From positions 1 to 64,000 of the forward strand of contig JAXLRH010000009.1 in the NCBI GenBank assembly GCA_046331245.1: DNA of 64,000 nt, in the 5' to 3' direction. The stretch is from SSF14 sp046331245. GTDB lineage: Bacteria > Actinomycetota > Acidimicrobiia > Acidimicrobiales > Microtrichaceae. The position numbers were made by a program, and so were the translations under genes. Below the pieces are notes generated by a model. It had not been told where the DNA came from. It did no database searches and saw nothing but the letters and a program-made list of their open reading frames with translations. Of the stretch, positions 35,648 through 44,034 are shown one piece after another; position 1 is the first letter of the stretch; each line of letters opens with the position of its first letter.

Positions 35648-36115
35648 GTGGTTCCCACCTGGCTCCCGTACGTGTTGGCGGTGCTCACCGCCGTCGCGCT
35701 CAGCGGCTTCTTCTGGGTGGGAAGCCGCCGATCGGTCTCGATCGTGCACGCCACGCTCACTGCGACCCTGATCGCCGGCCTCACGTTCTCGGTGAGCGCG
35801 ACCCGCGATCACACGGTGACGAACGCGCTCCCCGACCGGACGCCACGGGTCACGCTCGCTCCGGACCCGACGCCGACCTCGCTCGTGACGGGAACGGCGG
35901 TGCCGGCCCGGGTGCAGGGCGCCGTCGAGACGCGCGACGACTCGGAGCAGCTGGCAGCGTGTGAGGCGGCGCTCGCCGACATCGCCGCGGCACTGAACCG
36001 GGCGGCGCTCGGCAACACCGTGAGCGTCACCGACGACGGGACGGGCACCACGGCACGCCGCCTGTCGAACTGCGAGGTTCGGCTCAAGGCGATCGCCGCC
36101 ACGCTCCCCCGCTGA
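35648..36115 (+). CDS. Small membrane protein with two helices and periplasmic tail
   Basis: The 155-residue product has two hydrophobic helices near the N-terminus (LPYVLAVLTAVALSGFFWV; VHATLTATLIAGLTFSV), then a Thr/Pro stretch and a C-terminal part with two Cys (LAACEAALADI, RLSNCEVRLKAI). I recognise no family. The start is uncertain: GTG 35648 gives the longest frame, with no clear ribosome binding site. The gene may be real or partly spurious. Confidence 0.55.
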   Translation: MVPTWLPYVLAVLTAVALSGFFWVGSRRSVSIVHATLTATLIAGLTFSVSATRDHTVTNALPDRTPRVTLAPDPTPTSLVTGTAVPARVQGAVETRDDSEQLAACEAALADIAAALNRAALGNTVSVTDDGTGTTARRLSNCEVRLKAIAATLPR

Positions 36116-36128
36116 CGCGGGGTTGGGA

Positions 36129-36407
36129 TCAGCAGCCGCCGGCGACGGCGGGGATGATCGACACCTCGGCGCCGTCGGGCACCGGAGTGTTCACCCCGTC
36201 CATGAAGCGCACGTCGTCGTCGGCGACGAACACGTTCACGAACCGCTGGATGGCGCCGGACTCGTCGAGGAGACGGGCGGCGAAACCGGGGTGCGCGGCG
36301 TCGAGCGCAGCCAGCACCTCTGCCACCGTCGACCCCTCGACGGAGACCTGGTTCACGCCGCCGGTGAGGGTGCGGAGGGTGGTCGGGATACGTACGGCGA
36401 CACTCAT
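36129..36407 (-). CDS. CysO/MoaD-like sulfur carrier protein ending GGC
   Basis: The 92-residue protein matches mycobacterial CysO in length and pattern: VRIPTTLRTLTGG, RFVNVFVADDDVRFMDG, VSIIPAVAGG. CysO carries sulfur as a C-terminal thiocarboxylate for cysteine synthesis via CysM. Here an extra Cys follows the GG, so the end must be cut, or the Cys itself is used. No cysM or mec gene is near. AAGGA lies 8 nt before ATG 36407, and TACGAT at 36440-36445 is a good -10. Assignment to CysO over ThiS/MoaD rests on the PAVAGG end. Confidence 0.85.
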   Translation of the reverse strand: MSVAVRIPTTLRTLTGGVNQVSVEGSTVAEVLAALDAAHPGFAARLLDESGAIQRFVNVFVADDDVRFMDGVNTPVPDGAEVSIIPAVAGGC

Positions 36408-36439
36408 CTTCTGTCCTTTGGGTTCGCAGGGCCGCGCGG

Positions 36440-36445
36440 ATCGTA
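36440..36445 (-). promoter_or_regulatory. -10 element TACGAT of the CysO-like gene
   Basis: On the minus strand TACGAT, matching TATAAT at four of six positions. A start about 7 nt later gives a leader of about 25 nt with AAGGA before ATG 36407. The rest of the 99-bp gap to gpgS is GC-rich with no gene. Confidence 0.35.
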
Positions 36446-36506
36446 GAGCACGGCCACCGGCATCAACACACCCACGGGGTCGCCGATTCCCCGGACGAGC
36501 TCGGAA

Positions 36507-37358
36507 TCAGGGACGAACGGGCGGGCGCTCGGCCAGGTTGAGGTCCATGCCGCCACAGTCGGGGAGGTGGAACCGGGGCGGCTCGCCGACGAGGTCGACG
36601 CCGGTCCGGCGGAGGATCGTCGCCGCGACCTCGGCCGCCTGCACCCGCAGGTCGAGCAGGTCGTGGTGGCGGTGACGGCGTTCCCCGAGGTCGACCTGGG
36701 TGACGGCGCCCGGTCCGAAGCGGTCGATGGCGTCGAGCAGCATGGCGATCTCGACGCCCCACCCCTCCATGAACGGCAGCTGCTCGATCATGCTGCGCCG
36801 CACGGCGACCTCGCCGCCAAGCGGCTGTTCGATCCAGCTGAGCGCCGGCGCGAGGAGCGAGAGCAGTGGGCGCACCACCAGCTCGGTGGTGCGGCCGCCG
36901 CCGCCGGCGTCGCGGGGCCGGTGGTACGCGGCCTTGACGATGGCGACCGACTCGTCCTCGAACAGCGGCCGAGCCAGGCGCGCCACCCAGCTCAGATCGG
37001 CGGTGATCACGTCGGCGTCGATCCACACGACGACGTCACCGGTCGTGCACCACAGCGACGCCCACAGCGCGTTGCCCTTGCCGGTGCCCTCGCCGTGACT
37101 GGTGTGGATCTCCTCGATGGAGACGACCTTCGCGCCGGCGGCGAGCGCCCGTTCGGCCGACCGATCGGTGGAGCGGTCGTCGATCACGATCAGCTCGTCG
37201 ATCAGCCCGGACGAGTCGCCGGCCTGGAGCGCGTCGACGATCAGGCCGACCGTCGACTCCTCGTTGCGGCACGGGAGGCACACCGACACACGGTGGTCGC
37301 CCTTCGTGCGGAGGGCCGCGGCGATCTCTTCAGCGTCACGACGCGCGCGGTCACTCAC
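36507..37358 (-). CDS. gpgS: Glucosyl-3-phosphoglycerate synthase-like GT2 glycosyltransferase
   Basis: The 283-residue protein has the GT2/GT81 pattern: VSVCLPCRNEESTVG, ELIVIDDRSTDRSAERA, GKGNALWASL and the DxD metal site VWIDADV, with C-terminal EQLPFMEGWGVEIAMLLDAI and RRHRHHDL. GpgS makes glucosyl-3-phosphoglycerate from NDP-glucose and 3-phosphoglycerate, the first step of methylglucose lipopolysaccharide in mycobacteria. GTG 37358 lies 7 nt after TACGGT. The divergent folP2-like gene repeats the mycobacterial neighbourhood (Rv1207-Rv1208) in another orientation. Confidence 0.85.
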   Translation of the reverse strand: MSDRARRDAEEIAAALRTKGDHRVSVCLPCRNEESTVGLIVDALQAGDSSGLIDELIVIDDRSTDRSAERALAAGAKVVSIEEIHTSHGEGTGKGNALWASLWCTTGDVVVWIDADVITADLSWVARLARPLFEDESVAIVKAAYHRPRDAGGGGRTTELVVRPLLSLLAPALSWIEQPLGGEVAVRRSMIEQLPFMEGWGVEIAMLLDAIDRFGPGAVTQVDLGERRHRHHDLLDLRVQAAEVAATILRRTGVDLVGEPPRFHLPDCGGMDLNLAERPPVRP

Positions 37359-37365
37359 CTCGGCC

Positions 37366-37390
37366 ACCGTACCCACCGAGGGGGTAGGTT
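37366..37390. promoter_or_regulatory. Divergent leaderless promoters of gpgS and the folP2-like gene
   Basis: Minus strand: TACGGT (37366-37371), 7 nt, GTG 37358. Plus strand: TAGGTT (37385-37390), 7 nt, GTG 37398. The two start codons are 39 bp apart, so both -10 elements share one narrow window. Confidence 0.5.
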
Positions 37391-37397
37391 CACCACC

Positions 37398-38147
37398 GTG
37401 ATGCTCTTCGGTGTCGTCAACTGCTCTCCCGACTCGCTCAACACGGACTCGTTCGTCGGCGACGAGGTGGCGGCGGTCGCACGCACCGACGACCTCCTCG
37501 CACACGGCGCCGACGGCATCGACATCGGCGGACAGGGCAGCACGGACATCGCCGAGCTCACCGACTGGCACACCGAGTGGGCACGGGTGGAACCGGCGAT
37601 TCGAGCTGCCACGGCAAGGACAACTCGCGTGAGCATCGACACATTCCGGCCGGAGGTGGCGCGATCCGCGTTCGAGGCCGGGGTCACCACGCTCAACGCG
37701 GCGAACGGCATGCAGGACGAGACGTTCTGGGAGCTCGCGGCGGAGTACGACGCGACGGTGGTGGTGCCGTTCATGAACGGCCCGAACCCGCTCGAGCTCA
37801 CCCACGTCGTGGGCGATCCGCTCGACGCGATGATCGAGTACTTCGCGGACCGGTTGGCGGTCGCGGCCCGGTTCGGCCTTCGCGAACGGTGCCTGCTCGA
37901 CCCCGGCACCGGCTTCGGTCCGCACGGATGGCCGTGGGAGGAGCGCTACCACTATCAGAAGGAGGTGTACTCCCATCTCGATCGGCTCCGGGTGTTCGAC
38001 CTGCCGCTCTACATCCCGCTGCCATGGCGCGAGACCGACCAGCACGCGGAACTGCTCGAGATCGTGCTCGCGCAGCGTCCCGAGTACGGCCGGGCGCACT
38101 ATCCGGAGCGGATCCGCGCCGTCGAGCGGCGCGTCCTCCACGGCTGA
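37398..38147 (+). CDS. Dihydropteroate-synthase-like protein (FolP2 type)
   Basis: The 249-residue protein keeps parts of the DHPS TIM barrel: GVVNCSPDSL (for NVTPDSF), GADGIDIGGQGST (for GADIIDVGGESTRPG) and LLDPGTGFG. The C-terminal substrate segment KxxR and the SRKxF motif are absent. In mycobacteria FolP2 is a DHPS-like protein next to gpgS with no shown DHPS activity, and the same adjacency here suggests that relation. GTG 37398 lies 7 nt after TAGGTT; ATG 37401 is equally possible. Confidence 0.78.
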   Translation: MMLFGVVNCSPDSLNTDSFVGDEVAAVARTDDLLAHGADGIDIGGQGSTDIAELTDWHTEWARVEPAIRAATARTTRVSIDTFRPEVARSAFEAGVTTLNAANGMQDETFWELAAEYDATVVVPFMNGPNPLELTHVVGDPLDAMIEYFADRLAVAARFGLRERCLLDPGTGFGPHGWPWEERYHYQKEVYSHLDRLRVFDLPLYIPLPWRETDQHAELLEIVLAQRPEYGRAHYPERIRAVERRVLHG

Positions 38148-38153
38148 GGTCGG

Positions 38154-39605
38154 TCAGGCGCCGGCCCACACCCCGGGCCGGCGGTCGGCCCACGGCGCAG
38201 CGGCCTCGAGCTGGGCCCCGAGGGCGACCAGCAGGTCGTCGCGGCCGAAGCCCGACACCAGCTGCACACCGATGGGCAGACCGGACGCAGACACGTCGAT
38301 CGGCAGCGACATCGCCGGCTGACCGGTGATGTTGAACGGCATCGTGTTCGCCACGATCGGCGTGGCCCGGAACACCCCGGCCAGGGGGTTGTCGGGCTCG
38401 GCGCCGAACTGCCCGAGGGTCGGAGGCAGTTCGGGGATGGTCGCGGTGATCAGCACGTCGAAGTCGTTCCACCACTGCTGGATCTCGCGGCTGAGGACGC
38501 GCATGCCCTCCGTCGCGTTGGCGAAGTCGATGCCGCTGACGAGGCGGCCGGTCTCGGCGAGTGACCACGTGAGCGGTTCGACCGAGTCGGCGGTGGCCGG
38601 CGTGCCGGTGAGTGCGCCGAGCTGGTCGACCGACTGGGCAACCCACACCGGGTACGCCGTCAGGAAGTAGCCGCTCATCGTGGCGAAGAACGCCTCGTCG
38701 CCGAGCTGCGACGGCGCCGCCTCCGACACCTCGTGGCCCATCGACGCCAACAGGTCGGCGGTGCGGCGAACGGCGGCGACGACCTCCGGGTCGACCGGGG
38801 TGCCGTCCGCGGCGCCGTAGTCGACACCGATGCGCAGTCGTGCCGGAGCCGAGCTCAACTCGTCGACGTAGGGCCGCACGGGCGTGGCGACGCCGTACGG
38901 ATCGCCGACCCCGGGCCGACCCACGATGTCGAGCACCGCGGCGGTGTCGCGCATCGTGCGGGTGACGACGAGGCGCGACACGAGGCCACCCCACGACTCC
39001 GTCTCGGCGGGACCGAGCGTCACGCGTGCCCGCGTCGGCTTGAGGCCGACGAGACCGCACTCGCTCGCCGGGATGCGGATCGAGCCGCCGCCGTCGCCGG
39101 CGTGGCCCACGGGCACGATGCCCGCCGCGACCGAGGCCGCCGACCCGCCGGACGACCCGCCGGTGGAGTGGCCCGTGTTCCAGGGGTTGCGGCTCGGCCC
39201 GTACGCGAGCGGCTCGGTGGTGGGCACCAGCCCGAACTCCGGAGTGTTGGTCTTGCCGATGATGACGAACCCGGCGGCCTGCAGCCGCTCGAACGTCCAG
39301 CTCGTCACGTCGGCGACGTAGTTGGCGTCGCGGAGGTGCCGGGTGCCCGCGTGGTACGGCTCACCGGCGAGCGTGCCGTCGAGATCCTTCACGACGAGGG
39401 GCACGCCCGCGAACGGGGCGGACGGGTCGACGGCGGCCGCCTCGGCGAGCGCCCGCTCGTAGCGGGGGTGGATGATCGCGTTGAGGTCCGGGTTGAGCGC
39501 CTCCGCCGCGTCGATCGCGGCCTGCACGAGCTCGGTGGGCGACGCCGTTCCGTCGTGGACGAGTGCGGCTTGGGCGGTGGCGTCGAGCGCGGCGAAGGGA
39601 TTCAT
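38154..39605 (-). CDS. Amidase (amidase-signature family)
   Basis: The 483-residue enzyme has the catalytic Lys in VPLVVKDLDG, the cis-Ser loop TGGSSGGSAASVAAG and the nucleophile region GDGGGSIRIPASECGLVGLKP, all of the amidase-signature triad Ser-cisSer-Lys. It hydrolyses an amide or nitrile-derived amide in the cytoplasm. Ligand preference cannot be read. The gene overlaps the glycerate kinase by 4 nt (ATGA), so they are one operon. Confidence 0.9.
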   Translation of the reverse strand: MNPFAALDATAQAALVHDGTASPTELVQAAIDAAEALNPDLNAIIHPRYERALAEAAAVDPSAPFAGVPLVVKDLDGTLAGEPYHAGTRHLRDANYVADVTSWTFERLQAAGFVIIGKTNTPEFGLVPTTEPLAYGPSRNPWNTGHSTGGSSGGSAASVAAGIVPVGHAGDGGGSIRIPASECGLVGLKPTRARVTLGPAETESWGGLVSRLVVTRTMRDTAAVLDIVGRPGVGDPYGVATPVRPYVDELSSAPARLRIGVDYGAADGTPVDPEVVAAVRRTADLLASMGHEVSEAAPSQLGDEAFFATMSGYFLTAYPVWVAQSVDQLGALTGTPATADSVEPLTWSLAETGRLVSGIDFANATEGMRVLSREIQQWWNDFDVLITATIPELPPTLGQFGAEPDNPLAGVFRATPIVANTMPFNITGQPAMSLPIDVSASGLPIGVQLVSGFGRDDLLVALGAQLEAAAPWADRRPGVWAGA

Positions 39606-40621
39606 GCCGGGATGCTACGTCCCGCCAGCCAGTCGGTGACGGCCGTCTCCAACACGGCGGCGGTGTCGGCGAGGGCGCGCTCGCGGCCGTACTCGGCAAC
39701 GAGGTCGACGACATCGACCGTCGCTGCGTCGCCGGCCAGGCGGCGCACCTCGTCGTGATCGAACACCTCGCCGGCGACGACGAGTACCGGCACGCCGGCC
39801 TCGGTGGCCCACTCGACGACCCCGCCGACCACCTTGCCGTCGAACGAGCCCTCGTCCACGAAGCCCTCGCCCGTGATGACGAGATCCGCGTCCTCCAGTG
39901 CCTCGTCGAGGCCGAGCTCCTCGGCCACCATCTCGAACCCCGACGTCAGATGCGCCCCGACCGTGGCGAGCCCGCCGGCCAACCCGCCGGCCGCTCCGCC
40001 GCCGTCGAGCTCGCGGACGTCGACCCCGTACTCCTCGAGGTACACGTCGGCGAGCCGTTCGAGACGCCGACGCAGGAGCTCGACCTGGGCCGGCGTCGCG
40101 CCCTTCTGCTCGGCGAACTGCTCGGCCGCGTCGACGAAGTGCGTACGCACGTCGCAGGCCACCACCAGCTCGACGCCGCGCAGGCGGCTCGACAGCATCG
40201 CCCGGAGCGCGCCGAGGCCGCCGTCGGTGGTGGCCGATCCGCCGGCGCCCACGAGCACCCGCCGCGCACCGGCCTCGAGCGCGGCGGCGATGAGCTCACC
40301 GGTGCCGAACGTGGAGGCCGCGACCGCGTCGTTCGCGTCGGCGCCACCGACCAGCTGGAGACCCGACGCGCGCGCCATCTCGATGATCGCGGTGCGACCG
40401 TCGAGCCGCCACGCCGCGTCGACGTCGTCACCGAGCGGGCCGGTCACCGACATGACGCGATTGGGTCCGCCGAGCACGTCGAGCAGACCCTCGCCGCCGT
40501 CCGCGAGCGGCATCGTGATCGGCCGGTGGCCGGCCGCCCGAACTCCGGCCGCCATCGCATCGGCCGCCTGCGCCGCGGTCGCGGTGCCGCGGAACTTGTC
40601 GGGTGCGACCACAACGCGCAT
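39602..40621 (-). CDS. Glycerate kinase (GlxK/GarK family)
   Basis: The 339-residue protein has the class II glycerate kinase motifs APDKFRGTATAAQAADAMAAG, PLADGGEGLLDVL, GVGGSATTDGG-like LVGAGGSATTDGGLGAL and ITGEGFVDEGSFDGKVVGGV. It phosphorylates D-glycerate with ATP. It could feed 2- or 3-phosphoglycerate; 3-phosphoglycerate is the GpgS substrate, but a link is inference. TACCCT lies 6 nt before ATG 40621. It forms an operon with the amidase downstream. Confidence 0.9.
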   Translation of the reverse strand: MRVVVAPDKFRGTATAAQAADAMAAGVRAAGHRPITMPLADGGEGLLDVLGGPNRVMSVTGPLGDDVDAAWRLDGRTAIIEMARASGLQLVGGADANDAVAASTFGTGELIAAALEAGARRVLVGAGGSATTDGGLGALRAMLSSRLRGVELVVACDVRTHFVDAAEQFAEQKGATPAQVELLRRRLERLADVYLEEYGVDVRELDGGGAAGGLAGGLATVGAHLTSGFEMVAEELGLDEALEDADLVITGEGFVDEGSFDGKVVGGVVEWATEAGVPVLVVAGEVFDHDEVRRLAGDAATVDVVDLVAEYGRERALADTAAVLETAVTDWLAGRSIPA

Positions 40622-40627
40622 GGCGCC

Positions 40628-40633
40628 AGGGTA
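40628..40633 (-). promoter_or_regulatory. -10 hexamer TACCCT, leaderless glycerate kinase transcript
   Basis: On the minus strand TACCCT, 6 nt, ATG 40621, with no ribosome binding site. This promoter would serve both the kinase and the amidase. Confidence 0.45.
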
Positions 40634-40661
40634 CGACGCGGGCGTCGCCCGGGCCGTCGGG

Positions 40662-41225
40662 TCAGTTGGAGGGGACGGTGGTCGACCCGAACGCCGCGGT
40701 GGCGGGGTCGAAGTCGGTGCCGACCAGCACGACGAGCTTGGCGTCGCCGACCGGAACCTTGAGCGGCGAGTCAGCGGGGAGCGGCTGTGCCCGATCGTCG
40801 GAGAGGTTCATCTGGCGGGCCAGCGCGATGCCGTCGTTGTCGAGCCCGGTGGCGAAGTACACGACGGTGGTGGCCGTCGACTTGCCGTCGACCGCCTTGA
40901 TGTCGGTGTAGCCGAGAGCGGCCAACTTGTCGGCCGTGCTCTTCGCCCGACCGGTGACGCCCGACCCGTTGCCCACGAGCACCTTGAGGCTGGCCGGTGG
41001 TGTGGTGACCACCGGGGTCGACGACGTGGTGGTCGTGCCCTTGCCCGAGCCCTTCGCCGTCTCGGCCGCCGTCTTGTCGGTGACCTCCTTCGCGGTGCCG
41101 CCGCCGGCGTTGAACAGCAGGATCGCCAGGAACACCGCGGCGATGACGAGGATCACGCCCATCGCGGCCGAGTTCTGAGGTGTCGTCGCTGAGCGCGACT
41201 GACGGGTGCGAGGTTCGTTCGCCAT
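40662..41225 (-). CDS. LytR C-terminal domain membrane protein
   Basis: The 187-residue protein has one transmembrane helix near residues 22-41 (AMGVILVIAAVFLAILLF), a Ser/Thr linker, and an outside domain LKVLVGNGSGVTGRAKSTADKLAALGYTDIKA, the LytR_C (CpsA/LytR C-terminal) pattern. The catalytic LytR-CpsA-Psr domain is missing, so it is probably an accessory wall protein. TAGGGT lies 10 nt before ATG 41225, which leaves a leader of about 3 nt. Confidence 0.82.
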   Translation of the reverse strand: MANEPRTRQSRSATTPQNSAAMGVILVIAAVFLAILLFNAGGGTAKEVTDKTAAETAKGSGKGTTTTSSTPVVTTPPASLKVLVGNGSGVTGRAKSTADKLAALGYTDIKAVDGKSTATTVVYFATGLDNDGIALARQMNLSDDRAQPLPADSPLKVPVGDAKLVVLVGTDFDPATAAFGSTTVPSN

Positions 41226-41259
41226 CAGGCCCGTCACCCTAGCCTCTGGGCCCCACGCC

Positions 41260-41682
41260 TCACAGGTCGATCGCGACACCCGTCGCGTCGGCCGCCGTGA
41301 CCGAGCGGACGTCGTTCGGCGCGCCCGCCAGGGTGAGCGCGGCGAGTGCATCGAACGCCACCGTCGTGGCCTCCGTGCCCGACGGGTAACGGCGGCTGGC
41401 TCCGTCGCCGTCCTCGTCTCGCTGCCATCCCCGCTCGTCGAGGGCGGCGGCGACGTTGTTCGCTCGAGCGGTGGTGAGGTCGGTGAAGCGCACCCGGAGC
41501 AGGGTCTTGCCGGTGCCGCTGCAGTTGATCATCACGCGGTGCCAGCCGTGCGGTGCGGAGATGGCGGCCGAGCTGTCGACCGACCGCTCGATCGCGTGCG
41601 ATCGGACCGCCACGACCACGTCGGTCGCGATGCCCACGGCGTCGAAATCCGCCAGATCCACCAGTAGCGGCTCGCTCGACAT
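41260..41682 (-). CDS. Hypothetical protein, 140 residues
   Basis: No family recognised. The product is soluble, mildly acidic, and has one Cys (MINCSGTGKTLLRVRFTDL). The segments ANNVAAALDERGWQ and TTVAFDALAALTLAGAP suggest a small alpha/beta fold. ATG 41682 is chosen with AGGA 8 nt upstream. Upstream ATG 41787 would add a non-conserved stretch overlapping the divergent gene. It lies between the LytR_C gene and a membrane protein of opposite orientation. Confidence 0.6.
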   Translation of the reverse strand: MSSEPLLVDLADFDAVGIATDVVVAVRSHAIERSVDSSAAISAPHGWHRVMINCSGTGKTLLRVRFTDLTTARANNVAAALDERGWQRDEDGDGASRRYPSGTEATTVAFDALAALTLAGAPNDVRSVTAADATGVAIDL

Positions 41683-41746
41683 GGCCAGATCCTGCCAGAT
41701 GGTCAGGGGCCAAGTCGCCCTAGCGGGGGAGGTGGCGCGGCGGTCA

Positions 41747-41752
41747 TACTCT
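41747..41752 (+). promoter_or_regulatory. -10 hexamer TACTCT, leaderless start at ATG 41759
   Basis: TACTCT, 6 nt, ATG 41759. No ribosome binding site precedes the ATG. It decides the start of the following membrane protein. Confidence 0.4.
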
Positions 41753-41758
41753 CGTCCC

Positions 41759-42442
41759 ATGGCGGCGGAGTCGACGACGGCGAGCACCCCGGTCGCGGGC
41801 TCGGTGCGCCTGCACGGCGAGGCTCACTGGACCGACGCGAGGTTCGCGGCGACGAGCCCCTCGGGGCACGCGCGGCTGTACGTGCAGTCCCGCGACGCCG
41901 GCGCCGCCACCGTGGTCGAGCTCCGCTCGGTCACCTCGCTGGACGAGATCCTCACCGACGAGCAGCCGACCGACGCACCGGCGATGCACCACGTCGAACT
42001 GCACGTCGACGGCGTCCCGTTCCTCGAGGCGCGTTGGCCCCCCGAGTTCACCGCCCTCGTCGTCGCCGGGCTCACCGCGACGCTCGACGATCCGACGGTC
42101 GTCACGCTGCCGGCGCCCACCGGGCCGCCGGCCATCGCCGTGCCGGCCGCCGCCACTGCACCGGTTGCCGAGTCGTCGGCGCCCGCGAGCACCGAGCCCT
42201 CCGACCGTCGACGCAGTCGTGCGATGACCGGTGTCATCGGAGCGCTCGCGCTCATCGGCACTGGGGCCCTCGTGGTCGGCGCGCTCACGCTCGACCACAA
42301 CGGGGGCTCGGCGCCGAAGGACACCGTGGTGCTCAGTCAGACGACGGTTCGCGAGTCGTCGACCACGACGACCACCGCTCCGTCCACCACCACGACGACG
42401 ACCACGCCGGACGCGGCCACCACGACGACCACCGCCGCCTGA
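41759..42442 (+). CDS. Membrane-anchored protein with cytoplasmic domain and Thr-rich tail
   Basis: The 227-residue product has no signal peptide. An N-terminal soluble part of about 120 residues (EAHWTDARFAATSPSGHARLYVQS, VELHVDGVPFLEARWPPEFTALVV) precedes Ala/Pro linker, one helix ALALIGTGALVVGALTL at about 165-181 and a Thr-rich tail rich in TTTTT. The topology predicts the Thr tail outside. No family recognised. TACTCT lies 6 nt before ATG 41759. Confidence 0.65.
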   Translation: MAAESTTASTPVAGSVRLHGEAHWTDARFAATSPSGHARLYVQSRDAGAATVVELRSVTSLDEILTDEQPTDAPAMHHVELHVDGVPFLEARWPPEFTALVVAGLTATLDDPTVVTLPAPTGPPAIAVPAAATAPVAESSAPASTEPSDRRRSRAMTGVIGALALIGTGALVVGALTLDHNGGSAPKDTVVLSQTTVRESSTTTTTAPSTTTTTTTPDAATTTTTAA

Positions 42443-42469
42443 GGTCACCGGGCCACGGCCCGGCGGGCG

Positions 42470-43987
42470 TCAGAACTGCTGCTCGACGCGGTGGCTGTCG
42501 ACGAGCTCGTCGAGCCGCGGCGGCTGCTCGGCGAGCCACACCCGACCGCCGCCCGCCCGCTTCGCGGACAGGAGCGCCAGGCCGGCGCGGTTGATGATCG
42601 TGTTCGCGTCGTCGAGGTCGGCGCTCAGGGCGACGCCGGCGCTGACGCCGCAGCGGGACACGCCCGCCTGCAGTGAGTGCGGACCGGCCATTGCCGCAAC
42701 GATCCGGTCGGCGACCATCATCGCCTCGTCGGCGTTGGCGACGGGGTCGAGCAGCACGGCGAACTCGTCGGCGCCGAGGCGGGCCACGCTGTCGCCGTTG
42801 CGGATGGTCGAGGTGATGCGCTTGGCGACCTCGACGAGCAGCTCGTCTCCGGCGGCGTGACCGAGCTGCTGGTTGAGCTCCTGGAAGCCGTCGATGTCGA
42901 AGGCGCAGACGGCGACGAAGGAGCGCTCGCGGGAGGCGCGTGCCAACGCCGGCCGGAGGTGCTCCTGCATGAGCGTGCGGTTCGGCAGCTCCGTGAGACG
43001 GTCGTGCGTCGACTGGAAGCGCAGCATCTGGTTGAGCATGTGGCGCTCGGAGACGTCGCGCATCGTGACGACCACGCCGCGAACCTGCGACTTGTCGAAG
43101 CGGCTCACGGCGGTGCACTCCATGTTGCGGATGGAGCCGGACGCGGTCAGCACCCGCACCGTGAACGGCGTGTCGCCGGACGTACCGGCGACCGCGGCCT
43201 TCAACTGGTCGCGGGCGAGGGAGCGGTCGTCGGGATGGACGAGGGCGAGCGCGCCACCGGGGGTGGCGGCTCCCATCTGGTAGCCGAGCGAACGGCGGAG
43301 CGAGGCGCTGGCGTCCTTGATGGCGCCGTCGGCGTCGACCACGACGATGACGTCGCTGGTGTGCTCCAACATGAGCTCGAGGGCCTCGACGCGACCGCTG
43401 TCCGCGGACACGGGAGCATCGACGACGGTCGCCTCGGCGGGAAGCTCGTCCTGGAACTGGTCGTCCGGGAACTGGTCGTCCTCGGGCGTCGCGACGACCC
43501 GTGCCGCGATGATCTCGTCGGCGAGGGCGGCGAGGTCGGCGAGACCGAGGAGCTCACGGGACGTGAGCGTGCGGGGCTGGCGATCGACGATGGCGATCGT
43601 CCCGATCGGCGAACCGTCGGGAGCGTGCAGGGTGCAGCCGGCGTAGAAGCGGATGCGCGGCGAGCCGCTCACCATGGGGTGCGACTCGAAGCGGTCGTCG
43701 AGCCAGGTGTCGTCCACGACGAGGGGCTCGCCGGGCGGCTGCGCGATGGTGTGGGCGCAGAAGGAGCCGTCGCGTGCGACCTCGGCGACGTCGAGACCGA
43801 CACGGGCCTTGAACCACGAGCGGTCGGCGTCGACCAGGCTGATCAGTGCGATGGGGACGTCGAACAGGGTCGTCGCCAGCCGCACCAGGCGGTCGTAGGA
43901 CGCTTCGGGCGGGGTGCCGACGAGTTCGAGCTCGCGCAGCGCGGCGAGACGTCGGGGCTCGTCCACGAGAAGGTCGACAGGTTCCAC
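42470..43987 (-). CDS. GAF-PAS-GGDEF signalling protein (diguanylate-cyclase-like)
   Basis: The 505-residue protein has an N-terminal GAF domain (about 12-160: TTLFDVPIALISLVDADRSWFKARVG, CAHTIAQP, AGCTLHAPDG), a PAS domain (about 205-330: ALELMLEHTSDVIVVVDADGAIKDASASL) and a C-terminal GGDEF domain (HDRLTELPNRTLMQEHL, ARLGADEFAVLL). The signature reads GADEF. Diguanylate cyclases make c-di-GMP; activity with Ala at the second Gly is uncertain. No EAL domain and no membrane segment. GTG 43987 starts the conserved EPVDLLVDEPRRLAALREL, typical of GAF-GGDEF proteins. It diverges from nothing; the SnoaL gene lies upstream on the same strand. Confidence 0.85.
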   Translation of the reverse strand: MEPVDLLVDEPRRLAALRELELVGTPPEASYDRLVRLATTLFDVPIALISLVDADRSWFKARVGLDVAEVARDGSFCAHTIAQPPGEPLVVDDTWLDDRFESHPMVSGSPRIRFYAGCTLHAPDGSPIGTIAIVDRQPRTLTSRELLGLADLAALADEIIAARVVATPEDDQFPDDQFQDELPAEATVVDAPVSADSGRVEALELMLEHTSDVIVVVDADGAIKDASASLRRSLGYQMGAATPGGALALVHPDDRSLARDQLKAAVAGTSGDTPFTVRVLTASGSIRNMECTAVSRFDKSQVRGVVVTMRDVSERHMLNQMLRFQSTHDRLTELPNRTLMQEHLRPALARASRERSFVAVCAFDIDGFQELNQQLGHAAGDELLVEVAKRITSTIRNGDSVARLGADEFAVLLDPVANADEAMMVADRIVAAMAGPHSLQAGVSRCGVSAGVALSADLDDANTIINRAGLALLSAKRAGGGRVWLAEQPPRLDELVDSHRVEQQF

Positions 43988-44034
43988 GGGACCCCATCGG
44001 CAGGTTCGGCCAATCGTTGAGTTCTGAAACACCT

